The notes below the pieces were generated by a model. That model was not told the origin of the DNA. It was given only the letters and a program-made list of their open reading frames with translations, and did not search any database. A DNA stretch of 64,000 nucleotides, from contig JAUPFV010000001.1 of assembly GCA_036936605.1 (NCBI GenBank), positions 210,473,138 through 210,537,137 of the forward strand, in the 5' to 3' direction. Numbering within the stretch: the stretch's first letter is position 1; every line of letters begins with the position of its first letter. Source of the DNA: Limnanthes douglasii subsp. nivea (lineage: Eukaryota; Streptophyta; Magnoliopsida; Brassicales; Limnanthaceae). The position numbers and the translations under genes are program-made. Shown here one piece after another: positions 48,497-57,884 of this stretch.

Positions 48497-50728
48497 TTAT
48501 TCCAAGTACATTCGAAGGTGTTCAATATTCCAAGGGTGAGTTAAAACCCTGCCATCTTTGTCTTCCAACCAGTATGTCCCAGGCTTGATTCTTTCAACCA
48601 CAGTATACGGACCCTCCCAAGTTGGGGCCAGCTTTCCGAAGAGCTTTTCCTTTGTGTGCAAGAAAACTTTCCTTAATACTTTATCTCCTGGTTGAAAATC
48701 TCTTCTTTTAACTTTAAAAGCAAACCTGCTTCTCATCAAGCCCTGATAGTGTGCCATTCTAAGATGAGCTTTAACCCGTCTTTCTTCAATCAAATCAAGC
48801 TGATTTCTAACTGCCATTTCATTAGCCTGCCCGGAGAAATTATGAACACGAAAGGAAGGGAGTGTCTTCTCTATGGGGGCTACTGCATCCATCCCATAGA
48901 CCACGGCAAAAGGGGATTCTTGTGTTGCAGCCCCAGGTGTTGTCCGGTAGGCCCACAAGACTTCTTGTAGATAACTAGGCCACTTCCCAGCAGCCCCTTC
49001 TAAGTTTTTCTTTAAGCCGGAGAGAATTGTTCTATTAGCCACTTCAACTTGCCCATTGGCTTGTGGGTGAAAATGTGAAGAAAAACAGTGCTGAATACCT
49101 CTTGAGGCACAGAAGGTCTCCATCTCTCTATTATCAAACTGTGGCCCATTGTCTGTTGTTATTTTCTGGGGGACACCAAATCTGCAACATATATTGGATA
49201 GAATGAATTTTATAACAGCTTTTGAGGTTGTCCCTGCCAAAGGGGCTGCTTCTATCCACTTCGAGAAGTAGTCAATGGCTACAATTATGGTTTTACGCCC
49301 CCCGGACGCCATAGGGAGAGGCCCAACTAAGTCCAATCCCCATCGAGCAAAAGGGATGGGCTCAGAAATTGATTCCAAAGGAATGGCTGGTACATGAATT
49401 TCATTGCTGTACCTCTGGCATGGGTCACACCTTCTCACCAGCTCCTTAGCATCTTTCATAATCGATGGCCAATAGTATCCGGAGAGTAGTATTCTTCTTG
49501 TCAAAGCTCTAAATCCACAATGGGCTGATCCCTCACCATCATGCAATTCGGAGAGAACCATTTGTGACTCATGATCCCCTAAACAACGCAGGAGAGGTTT
49601 GCTGTAGGATTTTTTGTACAAGACTTCTCTAATCATAATAAAACCACGAGCCCTGTGTTTCAATGTTTTGGCTTGTGATTTATCCAAGGGCACGATGCCA
49701 TCGGACAGATACTGTATAAGGGGAGACCTCCAGTCTTGAGGCCGATTCACTTGTATTTCAAAGACTTCCTCTTTTATACCTTCATTGAGTTGAATAGAAG
49801 GGCTTTCAAGCATATGGATCCATGGGTAGGACTCCGAATATGCTATTGTTGCCAATGAATCTGCTAGTTCATTTTCTGCCCGGGGGATGTGCTCATAGAC
49901 AACAGCTTTAAATTTTAACGCTTCATTTTTGAGGAGGTGTAAATACTTGACCAATTGCTCCTTTCTAGCTTCTGATAGGCCCAAGGCATGGTGGACTAGC
50001 AACTGGGAGTCACTTAGTAGCTTGACCCTTTTAGCTCCACAAATGTAGGCCAATTTCAACCCAGCTATCGCTGCTTCGTATTCGGACTCATTATTGGATG
50101 CCCTGAAAGCAAAACAAATAGCTTGGAACATGTTGTCCCCATATGGGGAAGTGAGACATATTCCTGCCCCAGATCCCATGGTACTGGATCCTCCGTCTGT
50201 TCGGACAATCCACACTTTCTTGTCTTTTGAATCAGTAGGCTGCTCCGAATCCCTGTCAGAATGGAATTCAACCAGAAAGTCAGCCACAGCTTGAGCTTTT
50301 ACTGCTGTTCGGGGAGCAAAGTCCATGTCGAAGTCCCCCAACTCTACTGACCACTTTGTCATTCTGCTCGAAATGTCTGCTTTTTGAAGGACATTTTTTA
50401 AAGGGAAGGACGTTCGGACAATGATAGGATGAGCCTGGAAGTAGGGCCTCATTTTTCTTGCAGCTATCACCAAGGCCAATGCCAGTTTCTCGAGTTTCAA
50501 GTAACGCCTTTCAGCATCAATCAAACTTTTGCTGATGTAGTACACTGGGTGAGGATGCCCATCAACCTCCCTCACTAGCACAGCACTGACGGCACAACTT
50601 GAAACAGCCAGATATACAAAAAGAGTCTCCCCATCAACTGGTTTGAACAAAGTCTTGGGAGAGGAAAGATGTTTCTTGATTTCATTAAATGCTTCATTAC
50701 TGTGGTGTCCACTCAAACCCCTTTGCAC
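48497..50728 (-). CDS. pol part 2: RNase H, archaeal-type RNase H, integrase
   Basis: 743 codons. The frame starts without an ATG because it is the continuation of pol after a frame change near 50700. Residues 15-120 are the usual gypsy RNase H (VYLAVSSCAVSAVL, YYISKSL). Residues 173-295 are a second RNase H with D178 in TDGG, NNESEYEA (E214/E216), D240 in LSDSQL and D290 in NELADSL, the extra domain characteristic of Tat elements. Integrase has the zinc motif H396-H403-C434-C437 and the catalytic triad D466, D526, E562 with 35 residues between the last two. The C-terminal part has the GPYTVVERIKPGTYWLEDKDG module. All catalytic residues are present. The product would degrade template RNA and insert the cDNA. 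Confidence 0.92.
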   Translation of the reverse strand: MQRGLSGHHSNEAFNEIKKHLSSPKTLFKPVDGETLFVYLAVSSCAVSAVLVREVDGHPHPVYYISKSLIDAERRYLKLEKLALALVIAARKMRPYFQAHPIIVRTSFPLKNVLQKADISSRMTKWSVELGDFDMDFAPRTAVKAQAVADFLVEFHSDRDSEQPTDSKDKKVWIVRTDGGSSTMGSGAGICLTSPYGDNMFQAICFAFRASNNESEYEAAIAGLKLAYICGAKRVKLLSDSQLLVHHALGLSEARKEQLVKYLHLLKNEALKFKAVVYEHIPRAENELADSLATIAYSESYPWIHMLESPSIQLNEGIKEEVFEIQVNRPQDWRSPLIQYLSDGIVPLDKSQAKTLKHRARGFIMIREVLYKKSYSKPLLRCLGDHESQMVLSELHDGEGSAHCGFRALTRRILLSGYYWPSIMKDAKELVRRCDPCQRYSNEIHVPAIPLESISEPIPFARWGLDLVGPLPMASGGRKTIIVAIDYFSKWIEAAPLAGTTSKAVIKFILSNICCRFGVPQKITTDNGPQFDNREMETFCASRGIQHCFSSHFHPQANGQVEVANRTILSGLKKNLEGAAGKWPSYLQEVLWAYRTTPGAATQESPFAVVYGMDAVAPIEKTLPSFRVHNFSGQANEMAVRNQLDLIEERRVKAHLRMAHYQGLMRSRFAFKVKRRDFQPGDKVLRKVFLHTKEKLFGKLAPTWEGPYTVVERIKPGTYWLEDKDGRVLTHPWNIEHLRMYLE

Positions 50729-51782
50729 CCTTCAAAGTTTGAAAAAATGGAGCACATTTGTGCGAAGACCTGGAGATGAATCTGTTCAAGGCAGCCAATC
50801 TCCCCGTTAATCGCTGTACTTCTTTAATGTTTCGAGGAGGCTCCATTTGGAACAAAGCATTAAGTTGGTCCGGGTCGGGCTGTATTCCATGCTCACTTAT
50901 GATATACCCTAAGAACTTCCCGGACTGCACTCCGAACACACACTTTTCAGGGTTTAGTTTCAAATTCACTTTGGCCAAGTTGGCAAAAGTCTCCTGGAGG
51001 TCGGACAAATGCAGCTGCTCATCCATGCTTTTCACCATCATATCATCTATGTAAACTTCCATATTTCTTCCAATTTGATCAGCAAATGCCTTGTTGACTA
51101 ACCTTTGATAAGTAGCCCCAGCATTTTTCAAGCCAAATGGAATCACCTTGTAGCAGTGTAAACCTCTATCAGTGACAAATGTGGTATGCTCTTGATCTTT
51201 TGGATCCACTTGGATCTGATTGTACCCGGAGAAGGCGTCCATGAAGGAGAGTAGCTTGTTCCCAGAAGTTGAATCTACTAACTGATCTATCCGAGGAACC
51301 GGATACAAATCTTTTGGACAAGCTCGATTGAGGTCTGTGAAGTCAATGCACATACGCCATTTGCCATTCTTCTTTTTTACCAAGACAGGATTGGCAGTCC
51401 ACAAAGGGTACTGAGATTCTTTAATGTGCCCCATCTTTGTGAGTCTGTCAACCTCTTGTACAATGACATCAGCCTTTTCTTTTGAGAAGGCTCTTCTTTT
51501 TTGTACCACTGGTGCCACATCTCTCCGGACAGACAGGTGATGGGAAATCACCTCTGATGGAACTCCAGTAACATCAGCATTGCACCAAGCAAAAACGTGC
51601 TGATGGTCTTTCAAGAACTTCAACGTTTTTTCTTTCAATATCTGTGGCATTTTGGACCATATCTTGACGTGTTTTCCTTCTTCCAAGCAGTGTGTTTCAA
51701 CCTCCTCTATTGGAATCAGCACTCCAGGGGTCTCTCTAGGGTCATCAATTTCACCCTCACCCCCAGAAAGGCCCTCAAACTG
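50697..51782 (-). CDS. pol part 1: reverse transcriptase
   Basis: The open frame begins directly after the UAG at 51785-51783 and is in phase with gag-protease. It has no ATG until 51650, about 44 codons in, so independent initiation is unlikely. Counting from the codon at 51722, boxes are VLVKKKNGKWRMCIDFTDLN (112-131), FMDAFSGYNQI with D162, YKVIPFGLKNAGATYQ (191-206) and YIDD (224-227, about 51053-51042). These are complete Ty3/gypsy RT motifs. The frame stops at 50697, 30 bases after the downstream frame has opened. The shift lies in the RT to RNase H connection and looks like a small deletion. It separates RT from RNase H and integrase. Confidence 0.92.
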   Translation of the reverse strand, partial: QFEGLSGGEGEIDDPRETPGVLIPIEEVETHCLEEGKHVKIWSKMPQILKEKTLKFLKDHQHVFAWCNADVTGVPSEVISHHLSVRRDVAPVVQKRRAFSKEKADVIVQEVDRLTKMGHIKESQYPLWTANPVLVKKKNGKWRMCIDFTDLNRACPKDLYPVPRIDQLVDSTSGNKLLSFMDAFSGYNQIQVDPKDQEHTTFVTDRGLHCYKVIPFGLKNAGATYQRLVNKAFADQIGRNMEVYIDDMMVKSMDEQLHLSDLQETFANLAKVNLKLNPEKCVFGVQSGKFLGYIISEHGIQPDPDQLNALFQMEPPRNIKEVQRLTGRLAALNRFISRSSHKCAPFFQTLKGAKGFEWTPQ

Positions 51783-51788
51783 CTATTG
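51777..51788 (-). promoter_or_regulatory. Candidate leaky stop between gag-protease and pol
   Basis: In element sense the codons are CAA-TAG-CAG-TTT, with open frame on both sides. UAG followed by CAR-YY resembles the tobamovirus-type readthrough context (UAG-CAR-YYA), here with T instead of A at the last position. Readthrough would yield Gag-Pol as a minor product. This is inferred from context and not demonstrated. Confidence 0.55.
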
Positions 51789-54125
51789 ATCGTTTATACG
51801 GACTGCCCCCAGCGTTCGTGGAGCCAAGGCAGTGGCATAACATTCTCTTGCAATCTTTTGACTGCTCCGGACAACCCCAACCTGCCCCTGAACAGCATAC
51901 TTTAAACACTGATGGACTGTCGAAGCCACTGCATGCATCCTAGAGAGCCAAGATCTCCCTAGAATAGCATTATAGCAGGTGGGAAAATCCACCACAATGA
52001 AGAGTATTCTAACCATTTTCTTGAAAGGGCCCCTGCCCAATAACACTTCTTCTTCAAACTCCCCGATCACATCGGCCGAGCTGCCCGTAAAACCCACAAT
52101 CGACCTGTCCGACTTTTGAATCACAGCTGGATTTCTCATTTTCTTGTAAGTGTTTAGAAAAAGGATATTGGCAGAGCTTCCAGTATCCACCAGAATTTGC
52201 CTTATCTCATTGCCCCATATAGATGCTCCTATGACAACAGCATCCTCATGAGGGCCAACAATATCTCTCAAATCATCCTCATCGAAGACTATGAATGGGA
52301 ACGAGTTTGGAGATTGATAGGATGTCATGCCTCCTTCTAGCTGGGAGGCCAAATTATGAACATGTCTTTTTCTTGAAGAAGTAGTAGGAGCCGTCATAGT
52401 GTCCCCTCCGAAAATTGTCAGTGACTCGAAGAATTTAATGAGCCCGGAGACCGATCTAGAACGCTCCTCTATAGCACCTACTCTGTTTCGTGTTGGATCA
52501 GGATCCAGGTATTCAGACTCCACATCAAACCTTTCAACTATTACCATAGCCCCCTCCGGGGCAGCATTACTCGGACCAACCCGGTGAGTGTTGTCAGGCC
52601 GGTTGCCTCCTTTTCTCTTAACGTACGCACCCAACTTCCCTCTTTCAATCAAATTTTGTACCTCTTGTTTCAATTCTATGCAATCATCAGTGGTATGGCC
52701 AATATCATTGTGGTATTGGCAAAAGGAGTTATTACGATGCTCTCTGGGAGACTGCAAGGTTGCCGGTCTCCGGTAGTGTACTTCATCTTTTGTTTTATCA
52801 AAAATGGTGGCCACGCTTTCTTTAAGTTCTGCGAACCACTCTGGTTGGACCCATGGCCCTCTTTTGTTTCTAGACTGTTGACTTTGAGCAGGAGCTGCTG
52901 GCTGGGACTGAGCTTTTCCCCTACCATGCCCTTGTCCGGTTTCTCTTGTTCTATTCCCGGACTGGTTTTGATTTGGAGTTGGTGCCACCGGGGTGGATCT
53001 TACTTGTCTGTGCACCCTGGTCTTTTTTGTTTCATCAACATTTATTTGCTTGCCAACTTGGTTTAGCAATCCTCCCCAGGTCATGGCTTTCTTCCTGGTC
53101 ACCGAATCGGCCAGGTTACCTGGGTTCAAACCTTGTCTCAGGGATGCTATTGCTACCTGTTCAAAGCAATCAGCCAACCCATTTTTTGTGTTTACAAAAC
53201 GACTTATGTACTCCTTTAATGACTCATTCGGTTCCTGGGCACAATGGATTATGGTATCTCCGTTGCCCTTCAGCTCCTTACTCCCCACAAACTGCCTTCG
53301 AAAGGTCACCCAAAAAGTATCAAAGTCTTTAATACAACCCTGAGGCAGGCTGTTGTACCATTTCAGAGCACTCCCCGTAAAAGACTGGGAGAATGCCCTA
53401 CAGAGTAGTTTATCATCATCATCAAAGTTCATCATGAAGTTCTTGAATTGCTCCAGATGATTGTCCGGATCAGTACTACCATCATACTTCTCCATCTTGG
53501 TACTGTCAAACCTCTTGGGGAGGTTCCCGGACAGGATTTTAGAAGACAGTGGAGACTGCCTCCAATTCCTTCCACGACTGAACACGGTATCCTCATTAGG
53601 AGTTGCAAAGATACCTGGCTCATCATGGAAGGCAAAAGGATCCATCAGCATCCGGTCTACATGCCTCCGGTTGTGAGATGACCCTTTTCCGATATGCCTC
53701 TTCATTCTTCCATGGTGATCTCTTTTTCTGGAATACTTTTTAACTTGCTTTTGTTTCTTCTTAGTTCGTCCCTCATCACTGCTAGAGGATAAGGACTTTT
53801 CATTTCCCTCACTGTCCGAAGAGCTGTCCGAAGACTCTGAGCTCGAGTCAGAACTCTCCACAGGCTTGGACCGGTGAGACTTTTTAGAGCTGGCATGCGT
53901 CTTCTTAGTGCTCACATGAGTTTTGGAAACCTCATGCTCTCTCGGGTTATCGGTGTGGTGAGCAGCTGATGCTTTGGATTTCTCTTTCACGCCCATCTTG
54001 GCCTTTTCAGCCCTCAGAGCTTCTATCTCAAGTTTTAACCTGTCGCGCTCTTGGACAGTATACTCATCGTTCTCTTCCACCACTTCGAGCAAAGCTGGTG
54101 GAAGCTCTGGATTATCCGGATTCAT
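51783..54125 (-). CDS. Gag-protease polyprotein
   Basis: 780 codons from ATG 54125, about 53 bases after the primer site, to UAG. Residues 15-45 are a short coiled coil; 60-160 are Ser/Lys-rich. The capsid-type core is at 205-365 (KMEKYDGSTDPDNHLEQFKNF start, WYNSLPQGCIKDFDTF, NESLKEYISRF). The zinc-like motif is C469-x2-H472-x4-H477-x4-C482. IKFFESLTIFGGDT precedes the protease. The aspartic protease has D647 in VDTGSSANILF and CYNAILGRSWL (717-727). It would assemble particles and cleave the polyprotein. No internal stop is present. Codons beyond the UAG continue in frame into pol. Confidence 0.95.
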   Translation of the reverse strand: MNPDNPELPPALLEVVEENDEYTVQERDRLKLEIEALRAEKAKMGVKEKSKASAAHHTDNPREHEVSKTHVSTKKTHASSKKSHRSKPVESSDSSSESSDSSSDSEGNEKSLSSSSDEGRTKKKQKQVKKYSRKRDHHGRMKRHIGKGSSHNRRHVDRMLMDPFAFHDEPGIFATPNEDTVFSRGRNWRQSPLSSKILSGNLPKRFDSTKMEKYDGSTDPDNHLEQFKNFMMNFDDDDKLLCRAFSQSFTGSALKWYNSLPQGCIKDFDTFWVTFRRQFVGSKELKGNGDTIIHCAQEPNESLKEYISRFVNTKNGLADCFEQVAIASLRQGLNPGNLADSVTRKKAMTWGGLLNQVGKQINVDETKKTRVHRQVRSTPVAPTPNQNQSGNRTRETGQGHGRGKAQSQPAAPAQSQQSRNKRGPWVQPEWFAELKESVATIFDKTKDEVHYRRPATLQSPREHRNNSFCQYHNDIGHTTDDCIELKQEVQNLIERGKLGAYVKRKGGNRPDNTHRVGPSNAAPEGAMVIVERFDVESEYLDPDPTRNRVGAIEERSRSVSGLIKFFESLTIFGGDTMTAPTTSSRKRHVHNLASQLEGGMTSYQSPNSFPFIVFDEDDLRDIVGPHEDAVVIGASIWGNEIRQILVDTGSSANILFLNTYKKMRNPAVIQKSDRSIVGFTGSSADVIGEFEEEVLLGRGPFKKMVRILFIVVDFPTCYNAILGRSWLSRMHAVASTVHQCLKYAVQGQVGVVRSSQKIARECYATALAPRTLGAVRINDQ

Positions 54126-54177
54126 TCGGACAGAATATCTTTACTTGGTTTCGAATAGTTGATTCAGGCACCGTCGC

Positions 54178-54195
54178 CTCCCACTGTGGTCGCCA
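54178..54195 (-). other. Primer-binding site of the young element
   Basis: Just inside the 5' LTR the minus strand reads TGGCGACCACAGTGGGAG. Almost the same sequence follows the LTRs at 55327 and 63750, so three families share one primer type. The tRNA was not identified. Confidence 0.75.
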
Positions 54196-54198
54196 ATT

Positions 54199-54635
54199 TG
54201 GTGAGGATAAAAACAGCCTAGGGGTAGACTAGTAATTTTAAGTTGAGTTTCAAGATGGTGTAAAGGTGTTTCAGGGTGGTGTGAGGGTGTTTCAAGGTGG
54301 AGAGAGAATTAAGCAGCTTGGCAGTAGTTAATTTTCATTATTAGAAGTTAATGCTGGTGGTTGAGTATTTATAGCATGTTATTTGGGCCCTTATGGGCTT
54401 TCGGGTCAAGTTTAATGGACCCGGGTCATGTTTAAAGACCCATGAGTTCTAAGCAGGAGGACAGGTAGCTTAGTCAAGAAGTGTTTAAGTTTTTTAGTAC
54501 TTTAGTCATAGTTCGAACTGCCTTAGGCTCACATTGGTTCGAAGAGATCTGTCCGGTCCAAAAGTTTTGTCCGATTTTCGGAGAGAATTACACTGATCTG
54601 CCCTTCCGGGGAGCACTCCAAATTCGGACTCATCA
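54199..54635 (-). repeat. 5' LTR of the young Tat element
   Basis: 437 bp. Partner of 44153-44610, with two 21-bp units where the left copy has three. The transcription signal CTATAAATAC lies at 54365-54374 on the minus strand. Confidence 0.95.
54365..54374 (-). promoter_or_regulatory. LTR TATA box
   Basis: CTATAAATAC on the minus strand within the 5' LTR, about 240 bases upstream of gag. The same box is in the 3' LTR near 44340-44349 and a similar one occurs in the related LTR at 63594. Confidence 0.65.
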
Positions 54636-54640
54636 ACTCT

Positions 54641-54999
54641 CACTTTATCTAAATATCATTTAAGCTAAAAACATCTATGTGAACTCTATGTTCGTGAAAG
54701 ACGATGGGTGACAATACATTAGTAAATAGATCTGCAACTATAGAGTGTGTGTCAACATGTTACACCCTTGTCTGGCCATTCTGGATTCGTTCCTTTACGG
54801 ATCAGAACTTAATGTTTATATGTTTAGAGTAGTTGGTGCTACTGTTTTGGTTCAAGAACATGACAAGTAAACTATTATCGTAGTAAATTATGAGGGTCTT
54901 TCAATTCCATACACTACATATAATCCTACGAAAACGTTTCTTAGCCTAAGTGTGTGGGCTGACAAAGTAAAATAAATCACATACTTAGTTTTCATAGTG
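54641..54999 (-). pseudogene. Host copia RNase H segment between two insertions
   Basis: The minus strand reads STMKTKYVIYFTLSAHTLRLRN, the copia RNase H box that normally follows TLTTSSTMEAEY, then a YYDN-like stretch, HINIKF near 54810 and VADLFTN near 54720, the C-terminal RNase H signature. One frame change occurs near 54890. It is flanked by the young gypsy element on the left and the old one on the right. Confidence 0.8.
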
Positions 55000-55004
55000 G
55001 AGGT

Positions 55005-55327
55005 TGATAAGGATACAAATATCAGGAAGCTAAAACAATTAGAGAAAAAGGTTGTTGCTAATAGATTCATAAAGTTATTAGGATGGAGTTGATATTAAAT
55101 ATAGATGTAAGGGGCTAAAGTGAAATTTACCTTATGTATGTAACTAATTCTGCTAAGCGCCCGACTGTCCTATAAATAGAACAGGAGATTATGAAATAAA
55201 GACATGAAAAATTATTCTTTCAACTCATAGTTATCGATAGTTCCTCTCTCTAACTAAAATATTCCTTTTCTCTCTTTAGAATTACTTGTATGACTTAATT
55301 CTCATACGAAAAATCTAGCACTTAACA
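55005..55327 (+). repeat. 5' LTR of the old Tat element
   Basis: Starts TGATAAGGATACAAAT and ends CACTTAACA. A TATA box, TATAAATA, lies at 55171-55178. It aligns with 62665-62892, which lacks about 95 bases of it. Confidence 0.85.
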
Positions 55328-55346
55328 TTAGCGACCATAGTGGGAG
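55328..55346 (+). other. Primer-binding site of the old Tat element
   Basis: TTAGCGACCATAGTGGGAG directly follows the LTR. It differs at two positions from the primer site of the young element. Confidence 0.7.
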
Positions 55347-55393
55347 AAAAAGAGGTACCTAAATTGTGAATCTAAAACCAAAAACTATAAAAT

Positions 55394-56610
55394 TTGCAGC
55401 AGTTAGTGATATTGATCGAGATCGTAATTGAGCCGAAAATTAGAACTGATCCTACAGTTCATGAGGAAATTAATGGGCTTAAATCAGATTTGCATATATT
55501 AGAAAGTCGAGGTAATAGTCAAGTTCCAGAATGGCGCGATCAATCTAATATTGAAAACCAAATGAATCAGTTATTAGAAAAGATAACTGTTTTGAATGAT
55601 GAGTATATTAGAAGAGGGCAGCAAATTCAATCAGGTAGATTGAAATCCAAAGTATGGAAAGTTGAGGAGAAACATGAATGGAAAAAACCATCTAATGAGT
55701 CTTACGTAACTCATTGAATTCGAAGTAACCATAAAAAAAACACCTCCAATCAGAAAGAACATCGTTCTTCGCGGAAGAAAAATAAGGATATACATCTTTA
55801 CATGGCATCCAGTGATAATAAAGTTTCCAGCTTAAATTCTGAGGGCACTTCGTTTAAACAAATGAGATACTTGAATTCTTCGAAGGGAGAGGGAAGTCGG
55901 CGTCGAAAATCACGCAAATAGTATAAATAAATAAAAGGACAGTGGGCCTCGAAGTGTGAGGGGCAAGTCATGGTACGAGGGTAATATATCTAACCAATAC
56001 GTTAATACTGTATACCAAAATGTATATGTTTTTATAGGAATAACTGGATCTCATCAATATATGTAAGGAGTGAATTGCATAAATTATCCTCTATCTGTTA
56101 AAATTAGATCAATCTCTTTTCTGAGGCGCTTTGATATTTAAAAGGTATAAAAATTTGATGGTACACAAGATCATGATGATCATATTGAGCAGTTCAAAAA
56201 TTATATAATGAATTTCAATGATGATGACAGATTGTTGTGTAGAGCATGTTCACAAATGTTTAAAGACATAGCTCTAAAATGGTATAATAGAATTATGAGA
56301 GGATCCATAACCAACTTTAGGATTTTTTTATACTGTTTTTCTAAGACAATTTATAGCAAGCAGGGAAACGTGAGCCAATAGTGATACAATAATACAATGG
56401 AACATATAATAGGTGAACAATTAAAAGATTATACTAGACGATTTGTATTAACAAAGACAAAATTGGAAGATCGTGAAGAACGTGTTGCTATGGTACCTTT
56501 TAGGCAGGGCTTGCTCCTGGGGGATTTAGAAAATGAAACTATGAGGAGAAGAGCATTGCCATTTGGAGCTTTGATGGCTCAAGTTGAGGAACATATTAAG
56601 GTTTAAGAAC
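55394..56610 (+). pseudogene. gag, decayed
   Basis: An N-terminal frame (55394-55717) with coiled-coil-like content is followed by basic, Ser-rich debris. The capsid core is near 56150-56610: an FDGTQDHDDH-like start, FFYTVFLRQFIASREM near 56310-56370, and the open piece 56397-56606 with EQLKDYTRRFVLTKTKLEDREERV. This parallels NESLKEYISRFVNTKNGL of the young element. The frame changes several times. Confidence 0.7.
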
Positions 56611-56929
56611 CAACAAGGGTTCGAGGTGAATCAGGTTTGACTTAAAGAAAGTCGGGGCATACACCTACTAATCAAGGATATCGGGGAAAAACTCGAATTC
56701 CCAGGTACCATCTCGTCTGAGGATAAACACTAACCTACCTTCTCGAAAAGAATGAGTTCCTTCTCAACCATCCTTCCTCAGCTGAGACCTAATCAATGGA
56801 TTAGACCGTAATATTTTGTTGAATTAACAGAGAATGTGGCAACAATGTTTAAAAGAGCTAAGGGTCATCTTAACTTTAGAAAACCAACTTCAATAAATAG
56901 GCCAATGGAGCAAGGTAATAATAAGTATT

Positions 56930-57878
56930 GAAAATATCATAATGATATTAGGCATGGCACTGTAGATTCTAAAGCATTGAAGAAAGAAATCCATATTTTA
57001 ATAGAAAACGACAATTTAACGACTTTTGTTAAAGGACATAGTGGTGGGCAGAAAAATCTAAGCATATCAGCACAGCAGGTCGTTAACGCTTCAAATTCGA
57101 AGCAGGATAATACATTGATGATAATGGATGCTAAATTTGAAAAGTTTGATATAGCACCTGAATATTTAGATTTGGAACCAGAACGTTTAATATTGTTGGA
57201 TGTGGATGAACCAATTGTTTAAGGAAGATATCGAAATTTATGTGAATATTTTGAATCTTTAGCAACTTTCGGGGGAGATACGGTGTTTGGTAATACGAAC
57301 AGCTCTATAAAAATACATGTGGTGAGTTTGGCAACCCATGTAGAAGGTAGAATATCCACACACTTATATGGAAAGAAATAAAAACTTTTTGTTTTTTTTG
57401 ACGAGGATGATCTAAGGGAAATACAAGGGCCCCATGAAGATGCAGCGGTAATAGGGCACCATTTATTTTGATAGATACTGGAAGTTCAGCAAATGTATTA
57501 TTCAAGTCAACTTATGATAGAATGCGTAACTCACCTAAGATTTTTCGATCTAAATGTACCATAACTGGATTTACGGGAGTGACATCGCAGGTTATCAGGG
57601 TATTTGATGGGAGGTTTATTTGGGAAAAGGCCTTTTTTAAAAGAAAGTCCAAGTTTTGTTTATGGTGTTCGAATGTCCAACGAAGTTATAATGCTATCTT
57701 TGGGAGGTCTTTGTTGTCAATGATGTATGTTGTTGTTTCAAATCTTCACAAGTGTTTGAAATATATGATTGGGGATCACGTCGGTGTGGTCCAAAGTGAT
57801 CAACAAATAGCTATAGAATGTGATGCAATTGCCTTGCATTCTAGAATGACTATTTCTATTGACCAAATAAATGAATAG
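56930..57878 (+). pseudogene. gag zinc region and protease, ending at UAG
   Basis: 56930-57222 carries the zinc-like KYHNDIRHGTVDSK, in which the last Cys is replaced, then KKEIHILIENDNLTTFVKGHSGG and YLDLEPERL. An FFESLATFGGDTVF-like box stands near 57245-57285. 57468-57878 is the protease, with IDTGSSANVLFKSTYDRMRN (Asp retained), SYNAIFGRSLLS, LHKCLKYMIGDHVGVV and ECDAIAL, ending at UAG 57876-57878. The protease frame is intact over its conserved part. Confidence 0.8.
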
Positions 57879-57884
57879 CAATTA
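57876..57884 (+). promoter_or_regulatory. UAG-CAA-UUA leaky-stop context
   Basis: The protease frame ends with TAG at 57876-57878, followed in frame by CAA-TTA and an open reading QLEGL that aligns with QFEGL after the UAG of the young element. TAG-CAA-TTA fits the UAG-CAR-YYA readthrough consensus exactly. The element is dead, but the site may record how its ancestor made Gag-Pol. Confidence 0.55.

Larger units (their letters stand above)
44153..54635 (-). mobile_element. Young, nearly complete Tat-lineage Ty3/gypsy element with antisense gene
   Basis: 10,483 bp, bounded by TSD ACTCT (44148-44152 and 54636-54640). LTRs are 458 and 437 bp. They differ by one extra 21-bp repeat unit and six substitutions (about 1.4 percent), so the insertion is recent. 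On the minus strand the order is 5' LTR, primer site, gag-protease, UAG, RT, RNase H, second RNase H, integrase. On the plus strand, between integrase and the 3' LTR, lies a convergent intron-containing gene. This architecture is known for the plant Tat lineage (Retand-like elements). GC content is clearly higher than in the surroundings. A small indel in pol and another in the antisense gene probably make this copy defective. Confidence 0.95.

Noticed and set aside
50697..50728. Programmed frameshift between RT and RNase H
   Set aside because: The overlap lies inside pol, not at the usual gag-pol border, and no slippery heptamer is visible. A small deletion is simpler.
52399..54232. Plus-strand frames opposite gag-protease (for example 52584-53066, 52946-53332)
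   Set aside because: They are mirror frames of the 780-codon gag-protease. No conserved motif is seen and there is no counterpart in the old element.
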